From an uncultured Clostridium sp. (GTDB lineage: Bacteria; Bacillota; Clostridia; TANB77; CAG-508): a DNA stretch of 21,519 nt. The stretch lies in the NCBI GenBank assembly GCA_947057875.1, contig CAMSEX010000007.1, positions 1 through 21,519 of the forward strand. The letters run 5' to 3'. Positions 8,411 to 16,354 of this stretch are shown here, in pieces. The translations under genes and the position numbers were made by a program. A model generated the notes under the pieces. It saw only the letters and a program-made list of their open reading frames with translations. It was not told where the DNA came from and did no database searches. Numbering within the stretch: position 1 is the stretch's first letter; every line of letters starts with the position of its first letter.

Positions 8411-10156
8411 CTAATCTATAATTGCTTCTTCTTTGGAAGATTGTTGCGAATACAACTTATTATACAATCCCCTTCTGCTAATTAATGCTTCGTGATTTCC
8501 AACTTCTATCATATTACCTTCATCCAAAACAATAATTTTATCCGCATCTTTGACATCTGAAATTCGGTTAGAAATTATAATGCAAGTTTTCCCTTTCGTC
8601 AATTCCTTAATATTTTTTAACAGTGCTTCTTCGGTTCGGTTATCCAATGCACAAAATGTATCATCAAAAATAACAATATTGCTTTTTTGCAAAAATGCCC
8701 TAGAAACCACCACTCTTTGTTTTTGTCCACCAGACAAATCCACTCCATTGGAGCCACCAATTTTCGTATAAATTCCTTCTTGCATTTTGTCTATTTCGTC
8801 TGAAATAATCGCCTTTTTTGTGCTTTCTTGAATTTCGTCATCTTCGTAATCATCGCGAAACAAACTAATATTGTCTTTTAACGTGCTCGAAAACAAAAAA
8901 GCGTCTTGGGTAATATAACAAATACTTTTTCTCAAAATGCCAAGTGGAATGTCATTAATATCTTTCCCACCAATCGTAATTTTCCCATCTGGCACAGGAT
9001 ACAATTTCAAAAGCAAACTCATAAGAGTAGTCTTTCCGCTTCCAATGGTACCAATAATTCCTAAAGTTTCCCCTTCTTTAATTTCCAAACTAATATGATT
9101 TAGCGCCACTTCAATATTTTGTGTATAATTATAAGTTAAATCATCAATTACAATATCGCCAGATACCAAATTTTCGGACTTCAAATTTTTTGTTGACACT
9201 TTTTCTCGTTCTAATTCAAACACTTTTGACAATCTCTGATATGAAATCTGCGCTCTTTTAAAACGCGAAATCAAACCCGGAATCCATGAAACTGGATTAA
9301 CAAACAATCCAATATAACCATTAAATGCAATAAATTCGCCAGTTGTAATGGTACCTTCTATGACTAATTTTGAACCATAAATCAAAGAAACTCCATAGCA
9401 CAAACCAAAACAAATATTGATACAAGTTGAAAGCAAAGTAGAATGTACATCAACCGCATTATTTGCCTGTTTCAACATACGATTTCTTTTGATAAATTCC
9501 TTGAGTTGGCTCATTTCCCCAGAATATGCCTTTGTCGTTTTGATGCTATCCGTACTTTCCTGCACAAATTCTGACATGGCTGTATAATACTTTTGCGATT
9601 TTTTAAAACTAATTTCCACATATTTTTTAATTCTTACCACAAGATAACTTGTCACAAGAATTGGGCACATCGTTACAAGCGTTAATTTCATATTGACACC
9701 AACCATCATTTGATAAGTAGCCATCAAAAATATAATCACAATTCTAGAACCAAGCGAAATAGCTCGGTATAAAAACACTCTCATTTCACCAATATCTTTT
9801 GTAAAATATGACATAAATTCGCCATTTTTTATGGTTTGCAAATGGTTCATTTTAATTTTCATAAATTGGTCAAACAACTTATTTTTCAAATCTTTTTCAA
9901 ATCCACGAACAATAATCCCAACACTGTATCTCCAAGGCATCCTCACTAACAACAAAGCAAAGGCAGAAAGTACAAGAAGAATTGCTTGCCTAACAATCAA
10001 TTCTTTATTTCCTTCTATATTATATAATAAATCCACGATTTTTCCAATGATTTGTGGCGGAATAGTCAGCAAATACATATTGATTGCAATAAATGCCCAA
10101 ACAACAATTAGTTGAACTTTATATTTCTTCAGTATTTTTATGATTATATTTTTCAT
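8411..10156 (-). CDS. Heterodimeric ABC exporter subunit with degenerate ATP site (BmrC/LmrC/YheI-like)
   Basis: This 581-residue half-transporter is the first gene of the exporter operon. The membrane domain covers about residues 10-300. The ATPase domain has Walker A GTIGSGKT (369-376), Q417, an intact signature LSGGQ (474-478), and Walker B IVIFDD, in which Asp499 stands in the catalytic Glu position. Asn530 replaces the usual H-loop His (IISNRIS). These two changes mark the non-hydrolysing site of asymmetric heterodimers. Its good signature should complete the active site of the partner encoded next, while the partner's poor signature completes this site. The start has GGAGAGG about four bases before the ATG. 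A clear promoter was not found in the 90 bp upstream. Export of drugs or peptides is inferred from the family; the true substrate is unknown. Confidence 0.9.
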   Translation of the reverse strand: MKNIIIKILKKYKVQLIVVWAFIAINMYLLTIPPQIIGKIVDLLYNIEGNKELIVRQAILLVLSAFALLLVRMPWRYSVGIIVRGFEKDLKNKLFDQFMKIKMNHLQTIKNGEFMSYFTKDIGEMRVFLYRAISLGSRIVIIFLMATYQMMVGVNMKLTLVTMCPILVTSYLVVRIKKYVEISFKKSQKYYTAMSEFVQESTDSIKTTKAYSGEMSQLKEFIKRNRMLKQANNAVDVHSTLLSTCINICFGLCYGVSLIYGSKLVIEGTITTGEFIAFNGYIGLFVNPVSWIPGLISRFKRAQISYQRLSKVFELEREKVSTKNLKSENLVSGDIVIDDLTYNYTQNIEVALNHISLEIKEGETLGIIGTIGSGKTTLMSLLLKLYPVPDGKITIGGKDINDIPLGILRKSICYITQDAFLFSSTLKDNISLFRDDYEDDEIQESTKKAIISDEIDKMQEGIYTKIGGSNGVDLSGGQKQRVVVSRAFLQKSNIVIFDDTFCALDNRTEEALLKNIKELTKGKTCIIISNRISDVKDADKIIVLDEGNMIEVGNHEALISRRGLYNKLYSQQSSKEEAIID

Positions 10157-10245
10157 TTGTCCTCTCCAATTACAAATTTCTTTTTTATTTTATACTATAA
10201 AATAGAAGAATTCAATCATTTTTTGAAATATTTTCATAAAAATTA

Positions 10246-10269
10246 AAGGAGCATAATCCTATGCTCCTT
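10246..10269 (-). terminator. Terminator hairpin after the anti-sigma-like gene
   Basis: A perfect 10-bp stem (AAGGAGCATA/TATGCTCCTT) with a 4-base loop lies 11 bp after the stop codon at 10280. On the minus strand it is followed by TAATTTTTAT, an imperfect T tract. Confidence 0.65.
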
Positions 10270-10279
10270 ACTTATTTGA

Positions 10280-11452
10280 TTAATCTTTTGCTACCAATTC
10301 ACTCGTATATTTCTTTCCATTTACTGTGAAATTTACAAACAATTTTTTCTCCAAATCTTTCTTACCTGCATCTAGTGTTATTTTGTAACCTTCTTTGCCA
10401 CTCGTTCCTCCAGCCACATCTTGATAGATTTTACCTTCGCCATTCGTGATATTTAACATAGCTGTCATTGCTTCTCCAAAATTTCCCTTAAAATCTTTTC
10501 CTGCTGTAATCATATCTCTGTACGCTTTTGATTTAAAACGTAAAACCAAACTTGTTTCAGTAAGTGTTGCTTTTTCTAGTTCAAAATCTGGAATTTTCTC
10601 AGCTAGTTTTAACCCAAACGTATCTCTCTCATAAAATTTGTCTGGTACATCAATTTCAAAAATCCATTTCGCATCTGTAATTTCAAAATGTTCTATTGTA
10701 TCAATCGTATGTGTTTCTAAATTAAGAGAATCCATGTCATACATATCATAACCTAAGTCAAAAACTCGAATATAGATTTTTTTACTTTTTGGAAAAATAT
10801 CTCTTGCTCGTATATTGATATTAGATTTAATTGTTCTGTCTTCCTCATTTACCTCAATTGGTCCAATTCCGCCACCATCACTAAGTTGTGTAGAGTACAA
10901 ATCCCTTTTATCATATTTTATTCCTAATTCTTCATATAAAAATGGCACTGTATTATCTTTATCACCCTTTTGCATAGTAAAAGTCAGTCCTGAAAAAATT
11001 TCATAAATATTCTTATTTTCATCATAAACCGCAAAACCATAGCGAAAAGTTTGCGAATTTACCTGCTTTTCCTCCACAAATTGAAAACTAAGCTGTGCAT
11101 CAAAACAATCATCTGTTAGCAAAATAGAATCTACTTTCACACTCACACCATCTTGTGTTACATAATCCATATTCAAAACTTCTGCATAATCTGATTCTCT
11201 TACCTCATCTAGATTTCCTTTTGCCTCTCCTACTGGTCTATTTTTGTATTCCTCAAATGCTACATTCCATTTAATCTTAGCATACATTTGGCTCGAAGTT
11301 GTACCAATTACTACAATCGCAACAAAAACTGCTGCTATATTTAATATTTTTCTTCTCATATGATTCTCTCCCTTCATTTTCAAACGAATTTTTTCATAAT
11401 TTGTGTCCATATTGTGAATTTTATTGATATATTCCTTCCAAACTTTATCCAT
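10280..11452 (-). CDS. Membrane-anchored putative anti-sigma factor (DUF4179-like)
   Basis: This 390-residue protein has a short charged N-terminus (about 1-35, cytosolic), one membrane segment at about 36-57 (ILNIAAVFVAIVVIG) and a large extracytoplasmic part. The region DYVTQDGVSVKVDSILLTDD resembles the DUF4179-type anti-sigma proteins that follow ECF-like sigma genes in Clostridia and Bacilli. The family assignment comes from architecture and context, not from a search. The ATG overlaps the end of the sigma region 4 ORF by 8 bp, so translation is probably coupled. In such pairs the N-terminus binds the sigma factor at the membrane, and release follows an envelope signal. Since the sigma gene here is split, the target may be non-functional or a two-part protein. 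A hairpin terminator follows the gene. Confidence 0.7.
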   Translation of the reverse strand: MDKVWKEYINKIHNMDTNYEKIRLKMKGENHMRRKILNIAAVFVAIVVIGTTSSQMYAKIKWNVAFEEYKNRPVGEAKGNLDEVRESDYAEVLNMDYVTQDGVSVKVDSILLTDDCFDAQLSFQFVEEKQVNSQTFRYGFAVYDENKNIYEIFSGLTFTMQKGDKDNTVPFLYEELGIKYDKRDLYSTQLSDGGGIGPIEVNEEDRTIKSNINIRARDIFPKSKKIYIRVFDLGYDMYDMDSLNLETHTIDTIEHFEITDAKWIFEIDVPDKFYERDTFGLKLAEKIPDFELEKATLTETSLVLRFKSKAYRDMITAGKDFKGNFGEAMTAMLNITNGEGKIYQDVAGGTSGKEGYKITLDAGKKDLEKKLFVNFTVNGKKYTSELVAKD

Positions 11453-11798
11453 TTTCTATCACATCCTTTCCCAAATATTTGCGAATTTCCTTTTGCGTAC
11501 GATAAATCTTATTTTTCACATTCGATTCTGTAACTTCCAATTCTTGCGCAATTTCTGCAATTTTAAGTCCTAAAACATAATACAAATAAAATACTTTTGC
11601 AGTTATTAAATCCTTACTTTTAATATAACTCCAGACTTTTTCTGCATCTTGTTTTGTCATAAAATTTTGCTCTAAATCAAATGTGTCTGCCACATCAATA
11701 TCCTCATTTTCGTCATTTACCAAACAAAGCAATTTTTTCTTAGTAGCATATCTTTTGATTACATTTTTAGCAATTCCGATTAATATAAGCCTGCGCAC
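11445..11798 (-). CDS. Sigma-70 family factor, region 4 fragment (3' part of split sigma gene)
   Basis: The last ~110 residues of an ECF-size sigma-70 factor. Region 4 is clear: LGLKIAEIAQELEVTESNVK followed by NKIYRTQKEIRKYL is the helix-turn-helix that reads the -35 box. The sequence just after the start, LIGIAKNVIKRYATKKK, is the linker that normally follows region 2 in these proteins. The only starts available upstream are weak (GTG at 11798), and they lie inside the preceding region 2 ORF, which is in another frame. Fused to that ORF the product would be about 175 residues, the normal length. It overlaps the anti-sigma gene by 8 bp. The part is either translated by coupling, joined by frameshifting, or the remains of a pseudogene. 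Confidence 0.75.
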   Translation of the reverse strand: MRRLILIGIAKNVIKRYATKKKLLCLVNDENEDIDVADTFDLEQNFMTKQDAEKVWSYIKSKDLITAKVFYLYYVLGLKIAEIAQELEVTESNVKNKIYRTQKEIRKYLGKDVIENG

Positions 11799-11976
11799 TC
11801 TCTATCTGCAAATCTCGATTTTTGCGCAATATTTTATAAAATTCTACATAAGTATCTTGCAAAATATCGTTGATATCTGCAATATGATAGCAATGTATCG
11901 TAATAAATTTAAAAGTATTCAAATACGTTTGTGTATAAATTTTTTCAAAATCTTTTTCTTCAACTCGAGTTCCCAC
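11767..11976 (-). CDS. Sigma-70 family factor, region 2 fragment (5' part of split sigma gene)
   Basis: This 69-residue ORF begins at a GTG (11976-11974) with a very good AAAGGAGG site about five bases upstream. It contains sigma region 2 (HIADINDILQDTYVEFYKIL), which binds core polymerase and the -10 element. It ends AQAYINRNC and then TAA, where intact homologues would continue AYIIGIAKN. That continuation is in the +1 frame directly at this place: dropping one A in the ATTAATCGG stretch restores a single sigma factor with the next ORF. There is no long homopolymer here, so a simple slippage error in sequencing is not the obvious cause. It could be a real disruption, a two-subunit sigma factor (as with SigO/RsoA in Bacillus) or +1 frameshifting. 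Confidence 0.7.
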   Translation of the reverse strand: MGTRVEEKDFEKIYTQTYLNTFKFITIHCYHIADINDILQDTYVEFYKILRKNRDLQIESAQAYINRNC

Positions 11977-11992
11977 TTTTGCCTCCTTTACT

Positions 11993-12024
11993 ATATTATC
12001 TTTTATAACAGCAAAAAAGTTTCA
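11993..12024 (-). promoter_or_regulatory. Candidate promoter of the split sigma/anti-sigma operon
   Basis: On the minus strand TGAAAC (12024-12019) is followed by GATAAT/TAATAT near 12000-11993, just before the Shine-Dalgarno site of the region 2 ORF. TGAAAC resembles the -35 of many ECF sigma promoters, which would suggest autoregulation. GATAAT with a shifted -35 (GAAACT, 17 bp) would instead suit sigma-A. Neither reading is strong. Confidence 0.3.
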
Positions 12025-12032
12025 GAAAAAAT

Positions 12033-12060
12033 ATAAAAAAGCACATTTTTATGTGCTTTT
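12033..12060 (-). terminator. Rho-independent terminator of the bceAB-hydrolase-VTT operon
   Basis: The stem AAAAGCACAT/ATGTGCTTTT with loop of four starts five bases after the stop codon at 12066. A run of six T on the minus strand completes it. Confidence 0.85.
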
Positions 12061-12065
12061 CCATT

Positions 12066-12782
12066 TTATTTTTCTGTCATAGTTTTCAATACATCTTTTG
12101 TTAGCTTGTCCTTATCCAATTTGTTCATAATAACAATAACAATTGCTACTAAAATTAGCACTGCTATGTACAATATAATACTCATTTTCCAATTACCCAT
12201 TGCTAAATTAGCTCCTGCGAGCGTCGAAGAAATCACTGACGGAAAACGGGCAAAGGTTGAAATTAAAATAAATCTCATAGGCTGAATAGGCAAAAGTCCT
12301 GCCACATATACCAATAAATCTTTTGGCGTTCCCGGAATAAGAAACAGGATTAACATAATTTTTTCAATCTTTTTTGGATTTTGAAATAATTTGCTATTTT
12401 CAATTTTCTTCACTTTTTCTTCTTCACAAAAATGGCACACAAAATTTCTACCAAATTTTCTTACTAATCCATATATCATGATCGTTACAATACAGGCAGA
12501 TGCCATAATAAACACTGTTCCTCCAATCGCTCCATAACACATCCCTGCTAATATTTCAAGCGGCTCTCCTGGCACAACAATCAAAAAGATTTGGGCAAGT
12601 TGTAATCCAAATAATGTTAGCATACCAAACACTCCCGAACTTTCCACTTTTTGCTTAAAGGCAATTTGCCCTTCTAAAGAAGACAAATTTTTCATGAGTG
12701 GAAATAAATAACCTATCATCACAAGAATAAAAATTACAACTATTATTGATAGAATTTTCTTCCAAATTTTTACTTTGTTCAT
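12066..12782 (-). CDS. TVP38/TMEM64 (VTT domain) family membrane protein
   Basis: A 238-residue integral membrane protein. Hydrophobic segments lie near the N-terminus (ILSIIVVIFILVMIGYLF), in the middle and at the C-terminus (ILYIAVLILVAIVIVIM). The family motifs are present: GEPLEILAGMCYG with the G-x-x-x-E and re-entrant loop pattern, and FLIPGTPKDLLVYVAGLLP, typical of TVP38/VTT proteins. The VTT superfamily includes DedA proteins, some of which flip undecaprenyl phosphate or other lipids across the membrane. The transport substrate of this TVP38 branch is not known. It starts three bases after the stop of the upstream hydrolase gene, with GAGGGG about 12 bases before the ATG, so it is probably translated by coupling. 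It is the last gene of the operon that begins with bceA. A role in lipid-carrier or envelope homeostasis is inferred from that context. Confidence 0.85.
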   Translation of the reverse strand: MNKVKIWKKILSIIVVIFILVMIGYLFPLMKNLSSLEGQIAFKQKVESSGVFGMLTLFGLQLAQIFLIVVPGEPLEILAGMCYGAIGGTVFIMASACIVTIMIYGLVRKFGRNFVCHFCEEEKVKKIENSKLFQNPKKIEKIMLILFLIPGTPKDLLVYVAGLLPIQPMRFILISTFARFPSVISSTLAGANLAMGNWKMSIILYIAVLILVAIVIVIMNKLDKDKLTKDVLKTMTEK

Positions 12783-12785
12783 ACT

Positions 12786-13376
12786 TTATATAATCCCCTC
12801 TTTTTTTCGGTAAAGCAATAAATTTGCTCGAATTAAGTCCGCCACACTAACTGTTGGAGTGGCATATTTTTTTAATATGCCACCATAAATTTCCTGCAAA
12901 CCTTGCATGCTTTTAAAGTCTTCTGGTTTGACAATCTCTGGTAAATCTGTTTGGATACCAGATTCTTCTATAATATATTTCACAAATTCTGCACAATAAA
13001 AAGAATGTTCTTTTCCGATTTTTTTATGAAATCCTGCCGCAAATAAGCCCCACACATTAAAGGTATACTTTTCCCTTTGCCTTTGGATTTCTTGAATATT
13101 ATTTTTAATATTTTCATACTGCTCATCAGTTACTTCTAACGCATACACTTTTGTACGTGTTTTGTAAAATCTTTTAAATGTACCTTTATTTATGTATTCC
13201 TGTACAAATCCACCCATAAACGGATTGTACGGATTGAGTCTTCCAAAACTATACATCTCTTTTAAGTCCATATCAAGCGCAATTGAACTATGGGAAAATT
13301 CGTCTTTTGTAAATGTTTTTATAATTTTAGATAATAACGTTCCTGTATGTGTTAGCACAATAAAGATTTTCTTCAT
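12786..13376 (-). CDS. Permuted NlpC/P60 (YiiX-like) cysteine hydrolase
   Basis: A 196-residue protein of the permuted papain-like type, in which the catalytic His comes before the Cys. His29 lies in DEFSHSSIAL near the N-terminus and Cys128 in SFYCAEFVKYIIEESG. The order and the two motifs match YiiX/YebB-like NlpC/P60 hydrolases, which cleave amide or thioester bonds in peptides or lipid-linked substrates. No signal peptide or membrane segment is evident beyond a mildly hydrophobic start (KKIFIVLTHTGTLL), so it is probably cytoplasmic. It begins five bases after the bceB-like stop and ends three bases before the TVP38 gene, so it is co-transcribed with both. A wall-related role is only inferred from the neighbours. 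The substrate is unknown. Confidence 0.75.
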   Translation of the reverse strand: MKKIFIVLTHTGTLLSKIIKTFTKDEFSHSSIALDMDLKEMYSFGRLNPYNPFMGGFVQEYINKGTFKRFYKTRTKVYALEVTDEQYENIKNNIQEIQRQREKYTFNVWGLFAAGFHKKIGKEHSFYCAEFVKYIIEESGIQTDLPEIVKPEDFKSMQGLQEIYGGILKKYATPTVSVADLIRANLLLYRKKEGII

Positions 13377-13381
13377 ACCCT

Positions 13382-15409
13382 CTACCTACTTCCATTTATA
13401 TTCCTATCAAATTGTATGTTTGTTGCTATAAAATATATTCCATATACAAAAATAAATATTCCAATGACAAGTGCCATGTTCCTCCAAATTTCTTCTATCG
13501 TAACCGCAACTGTGAATATTTGAGCCACAATAAAAATTGCTGGAATGCTAAGCAAAATCGGAATGAATATTGGCAATGCAAAATAAAATAAGATTTGTTT
13601 GAAAATCGTTTGGTTCATTTCGGATTCGTCCATGCCAAGTTTTTTCAATAATTCATAACGATATTTGTATTTTTCTGAATCGCTTAATTGCTGTATTGCT
13701 AATATTGTTGCAGTTGCCATCACAAAAATAAGTGCTACATAAAATGCTAAAAATGATATCATTGTGTAAAAAGACTTCATTTGACTCGTTCGATTGCCTT
13801 TTGTCAGAACATTTCCTAATGGAATATTAATTTTATAGGTTTGTTCTTTGCCACCAACTTCAGCTGTATTTTCTATTTCGTCATACAAAATATAATCTGA
13901 CAATCCCTGATAAAATTCTTCTGTCGTTGTTTCTTCTGTTATGGCTACAAACTTATAATCATCAGGATAATATTCTTGCACATGAAAATCCAGAGCAGCA
14001 ATTTCTTCTAACAAACTATCTGAAACAATAATGCAATATACATATCCATTAAAAAAAAGTTGTGCAAAATGTTCCCCATAAACATCTTTTACCGTAATTT
14101 CTTTTTCAACAATTTCGATTTTGTTATTTTTCTGAATATAATTTTCAAATGATTTTTCTGCTGTTTTCATACATTGAATGATTGCTTCATCCTCTTCTAA
14201 TGATATTATATCATAACCTAGCATTTTTCTCAAGTGATTATAGTCAGTTAAACCTAAAACATTTTCATATCCCATATCATATCTATCTTGAAATGTTGTA
14301 CCATCAAGTGCCCTTTCCATACTTGTTTTGGGTATGTTATATAACTTATATTCGTACCTATCAGTAACTTTTGCATTTTTTTCAATATATTCTTTATATT
14401 TTGAAAAATCTCCATCCACAGAACTTACCATAATTTCAAATGGGTAACCCATTTCAATTTCGTTGTTAAGCATGCCATTCATCAAAAGTGCCACATTTCC
14501 ACCAATCATAATAAACGCAAACAACATTGCAATGGTTCCAAGTGTAGCACTCATTGTGTTAATCTTAGAAGTCAAATTACGATATAAAAATAAATTATTT
14601 TTCTTGTACTTTCTTGTTTTACTTTCCAAATATCGTTTGACAATAAAACTTGAAATACTCAAATAAAACATATAAATTCCAATAATCCACAACACAATAG
14701 AAATCATTGTATTTTTACCAGTCATTTTCACAGGATTGCTATAATCCAAATTTAGAACCCACAAGCCACCCAACAGCAAAATGACTGAAATCATAAATAG
14801 TGCAACATTTCCTTTTGAATTTTTAATGTGATTATTTTCATTTTGCTTTTCGGCATACAACAAATCATGCACTTTTGTCTTTTTAATTTTTCGCCTTACT
14901 TTTAAAAGCACCAATGCAAATATTCCAAAAAAGCAAAATGCCGTCATTTTTACAGCTTCCCAACTAAACGTAATGGAAATTTCGTAAGGCTGCGCAAACA
15001 AATTCATAATAATACTTGTAAAAATTTGATACATAAACGTCCCAACGACTGTTCCCACTATAAAAGCAATCAGCCCTATCAGCAAATTTTCAGCAATAAA
15101 TATATTGGCAATATCTCTTTTTTCAATTCCCAAAATTTGATAGGTTCCAAATTCCCTGCTTCTTTTTTCTAGCATAAATTTCATCGTATAATGAATGAGC
15201 CAAACCATCACAAAAACCACTACAAAATTAATACCCATAATGGCTTTTGAAAAACTTTTCATGCTAGAAGAAAGTTCCGCAACATCGTTTGAAGCAGCAA
15301 TCGAATTAAAACTAAACAAGAGCGCGACCGCCATGACAATTGTCATAAAATAAATCACATAATCTTTTGCTTGCCTTTTGGCATTTCTCAAAGATAATTT
15401 ACCTAACAT
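13382..15409 (-). CDS. bceB: BceB-like ABC transporter permease (peptide antibiotic sensing and resistance)
   Basis: A 675-residue permease. The ATG at 15409 is preferred over the TTG at 15427 because it has GGAGGTGA eight bases upstream and then reads LGKLSLRNAKRQAKDY, the usual start of this family. The layout is that of BceB: about ten membrane segments, an FtsX-like first half, and a large extracellular domain of about 230 residues (around 310-545) between segments 7 and 8. The following segment ends ATILAIQQLSDSEKYKYRYE, then LLKKLGMDESEM, a hallmark of the family. The extracellular domain recognises peptide antibiotics bound to lipid II-cycle intermediates, and the transporter also relays flux to the BceS kinase. 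It overlaps the bceA-like gene by 11 bp. The exact antibiotic cannot be told from the sequence. Confidence 0.9.
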   Translation of the reverse strand: MLGKLSLRNAKRQAKDYVIYFMTIVMAVALLFSFNSIAASNDVAELSSSMKSFSKAIMGINFVVVFVMVWLIHYTMKFMLEKRSREFGTYQILGIEKRDIANIFIAENLLIGLIAFIVGTVVGTFMYQIFTSIIMNLFAQPYEISITFSWEAVKMTAFCFFGIFALVLLKVRRKIKKTKVHDLLYAEKQNENNHIKNSKGNVALFMISVILLLGGLWVLNLDYSNPVKMTGKNTMISIVLWIIGIYMFYLSISSFIVKRYLESKTRKYKKNNLFLYRNLTSKINTMSATLGTIAMLFAFIMIGGNVALLMNGMLNNEIEMGYPFEIMVSSVDGDFSKYKEYIEKNAKVTDRYEYKLYNIPKTSMERALDGTTFQDRYDMGYENVLGLTDYNHLRKMLGYDIISLEEDEAIIQCMKTAEKSFENYIQKNNKIEIVEKEITVKDVYGEHFAQLFFNGYVYCIIVSDSLLEEIAALDFHVQEYYPDDYKFVAITEETTTEEFYQGLSDYILYDEIENTAEVGGKEQTYKINIPLGNVLTKGNRTSQMKSFYTMISFLAFYVALIFVMATATILAIQQLSDSEKYKYRYELLKKLGMDESEMNQTIFKQILFYFALPIFIPILLSIPAIFIVAQIFTVAVTIEEIWRNMALVIGIFIFVYGIYFIATNIQFDRNINGSR

Positions 15410-16172
15410 CTCTTGCGTCACCTCCAAGAAGGGCTAGCACATCCAATATTTCATTGTAAAAATCTTTCCTTGGCTGGTCGCCTTTTTCAATTTTATTAAA
15501 AATTTTGCCGTCTTTCAAAAACAAAATCTTTTTGCAATAACTAGCTGAAAATGGGTCATGTGTTACCATTAAAATCGTTGCTTTCATCTTTTGGTTCATA
15601 TCTTCCATCATTTCCAATAACTGCCTTGCCGCTTTGCTATCTAGGCTTCCTGTTGGTTCGTCTGCCAAAATAATTTTCGGCTGATTGACAATCGCACGGC
15701 AAGCAGCACATCTTTGTTTTTGCCCGCCAGAGACCTGATACGGATATTTCTGCAAAATTTCTTCTATTCCTAGCTTTTTCGCAATCTCCAAAATTTTGGC
15801 ATCAATTTCATTTTCAGAAACTTTATTAATCGTCAAAATCAAAGCAATATTTTCCTCAATGGTCAGCGTGTCTAACAAATTAAAATCTTGGAAAATAAAA
15901 CCTAAATTTTTCCTACGAAACTTTGCAATTTCCTGCTCCTTAATTTCTGTAATATCTTGATTTTCCAAATAAATATGCCCGCTGCTTACAGTATCAATGG
16001 TAGAAATGCAATTCAAAAGCGTTGTTTTTCCACTTCCACTCGCCCCCATAATGCCAATAAATTCGCCTTCTTCCACATCAAAACTGATGTCATCAATTGC
16101 TTTTGTAAGATTATCCTGATTGCCATAATACTTTTGTATTTTCTCTACTCTCAATATTTTTTTCAAAATCAT
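15399..16172 (-). CDS. bceA: BceA-like ABC transporter ATP-binding protein
   Basis: A complete MacB/BceA-type ATPase of about 257 residues. Walker A is GASGSGKT (about 43-50), the Q-loop IFQDFN (Gln95), the signature VSGGQKQR (about 147), Walker B IILADEPTGSLDS and the H-loop His205 (MVTHD). It drives the BceB-like permease encoded immediately downstream. The start is uncertain. The ATG at 16172 lies only two bases after AAAGGAG, whereas a TTG at 16166 has the better spacing of eight; a GTG at 16175 lies inside the Shine-Dalgarno site. This is the first gene of the operon bceA-bceB-hydrolase-VTT. A Bce-type palindrome at 16245-16262 lies about 75 bp upstream, and a weak promoter (TATACT at 16202-16197) lies between. 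Confidence 0.92.
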   Translation of the reverse strand: MILKKILRVEKIQKYYGNQDNLTKAIDDISFDVEEGEFIGIMGASGSGKTTLLNCISTIDTVSSGHIYLENQDITEIKEQEIAKFRRKNLGFIFQDFNLLDTLTIEENIALILTINKVSENEIDAKILEIAKKLGIEEILQKYPYQVSGGQKQRCAACRAIVNQPKIILADEPTGSLDSKAARQLLEMMEDMNQKMKATILMVTHDPFSASYCKKILFLKDGKIFNKIEKGDQPRKDFYNEILDVLALLGGDARDVR

Positions 16173-16244
16173 CACTCCTTTATACTTTCTAAATCAAGTA
16201 TACCTTAAATCTAGCTTGTTTCATATAGAAGTAGTTTGCTTTAA

Positions 16245-16262
16245 TCTTACAAATTTGTAAGA
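16245..16262. promoter_or_regulatory. Perfect 18-bp palindrome with BceR-type operator pattern TTACA-N4-TGTAA
   Basis: The sequence TCTTACAAATTTGTAAGA is its own reverse complement. It contains TTACA-AATT-TGTAA, the inverted repeat recognised by BceR-like regulators upstream of bceAB-type operons in Bacillus. It lies upstream of the bceA-like gene (likely -10 TATACT at 16202-16197, poor -35, as expected for an activated promoter). It also lies 24 bp upstream of the -35 of the divergent plus-strand gene. Regulation by the BceR-like protein encoded nearby is inferred. Confidence 0.75.
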
Positions 16263-16286
16263 CTTCCAAAATTTTGCAAAAACCTC

Positions 16287-16315
16287 TTTACACTTTATGT
16301 AAATTATGATATAAT
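16287..16315 (+). promoter_or_regulatory. Strong sigma-A promoter of the 123-residue gene
   Basis: TTTACA (16287-16292) and a perfect TATAAT (16310-16315) are exactly 17 bp apart, 40 bp before the start codon of the plus-strand gene. Confidence 0.85.
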
Positions 16316-16354
16316 ATAAGTAACTAAAAAACAGAACAGAAAAGGAGAAAAAAT

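Noticed and set aside
10170..10179. TTACAAATTT in the leader of the ABC exporter, matching ten bases of the Bce operator
   Set aside because: The second half of the palindrome is absent and the site lies between promoter region and start codon. A ten-base AT-rich match is expected by chance.
11683..12036. 117-residue plus-strand ORF opposite the sigma gene
   Set aside because: It is antisense to clear sigma region 2 and linker sequence, with many hydrophobic and Ile/Phe codons as expected from AT-rich antisense, and no start signals.
15410..15427. TTG start at 15427 for the BceB-like permease
   Set aside because: The first six codons overlap the Shine-Dalgarno site that serves the ATG at 15409, and the family normally starts at the latter.
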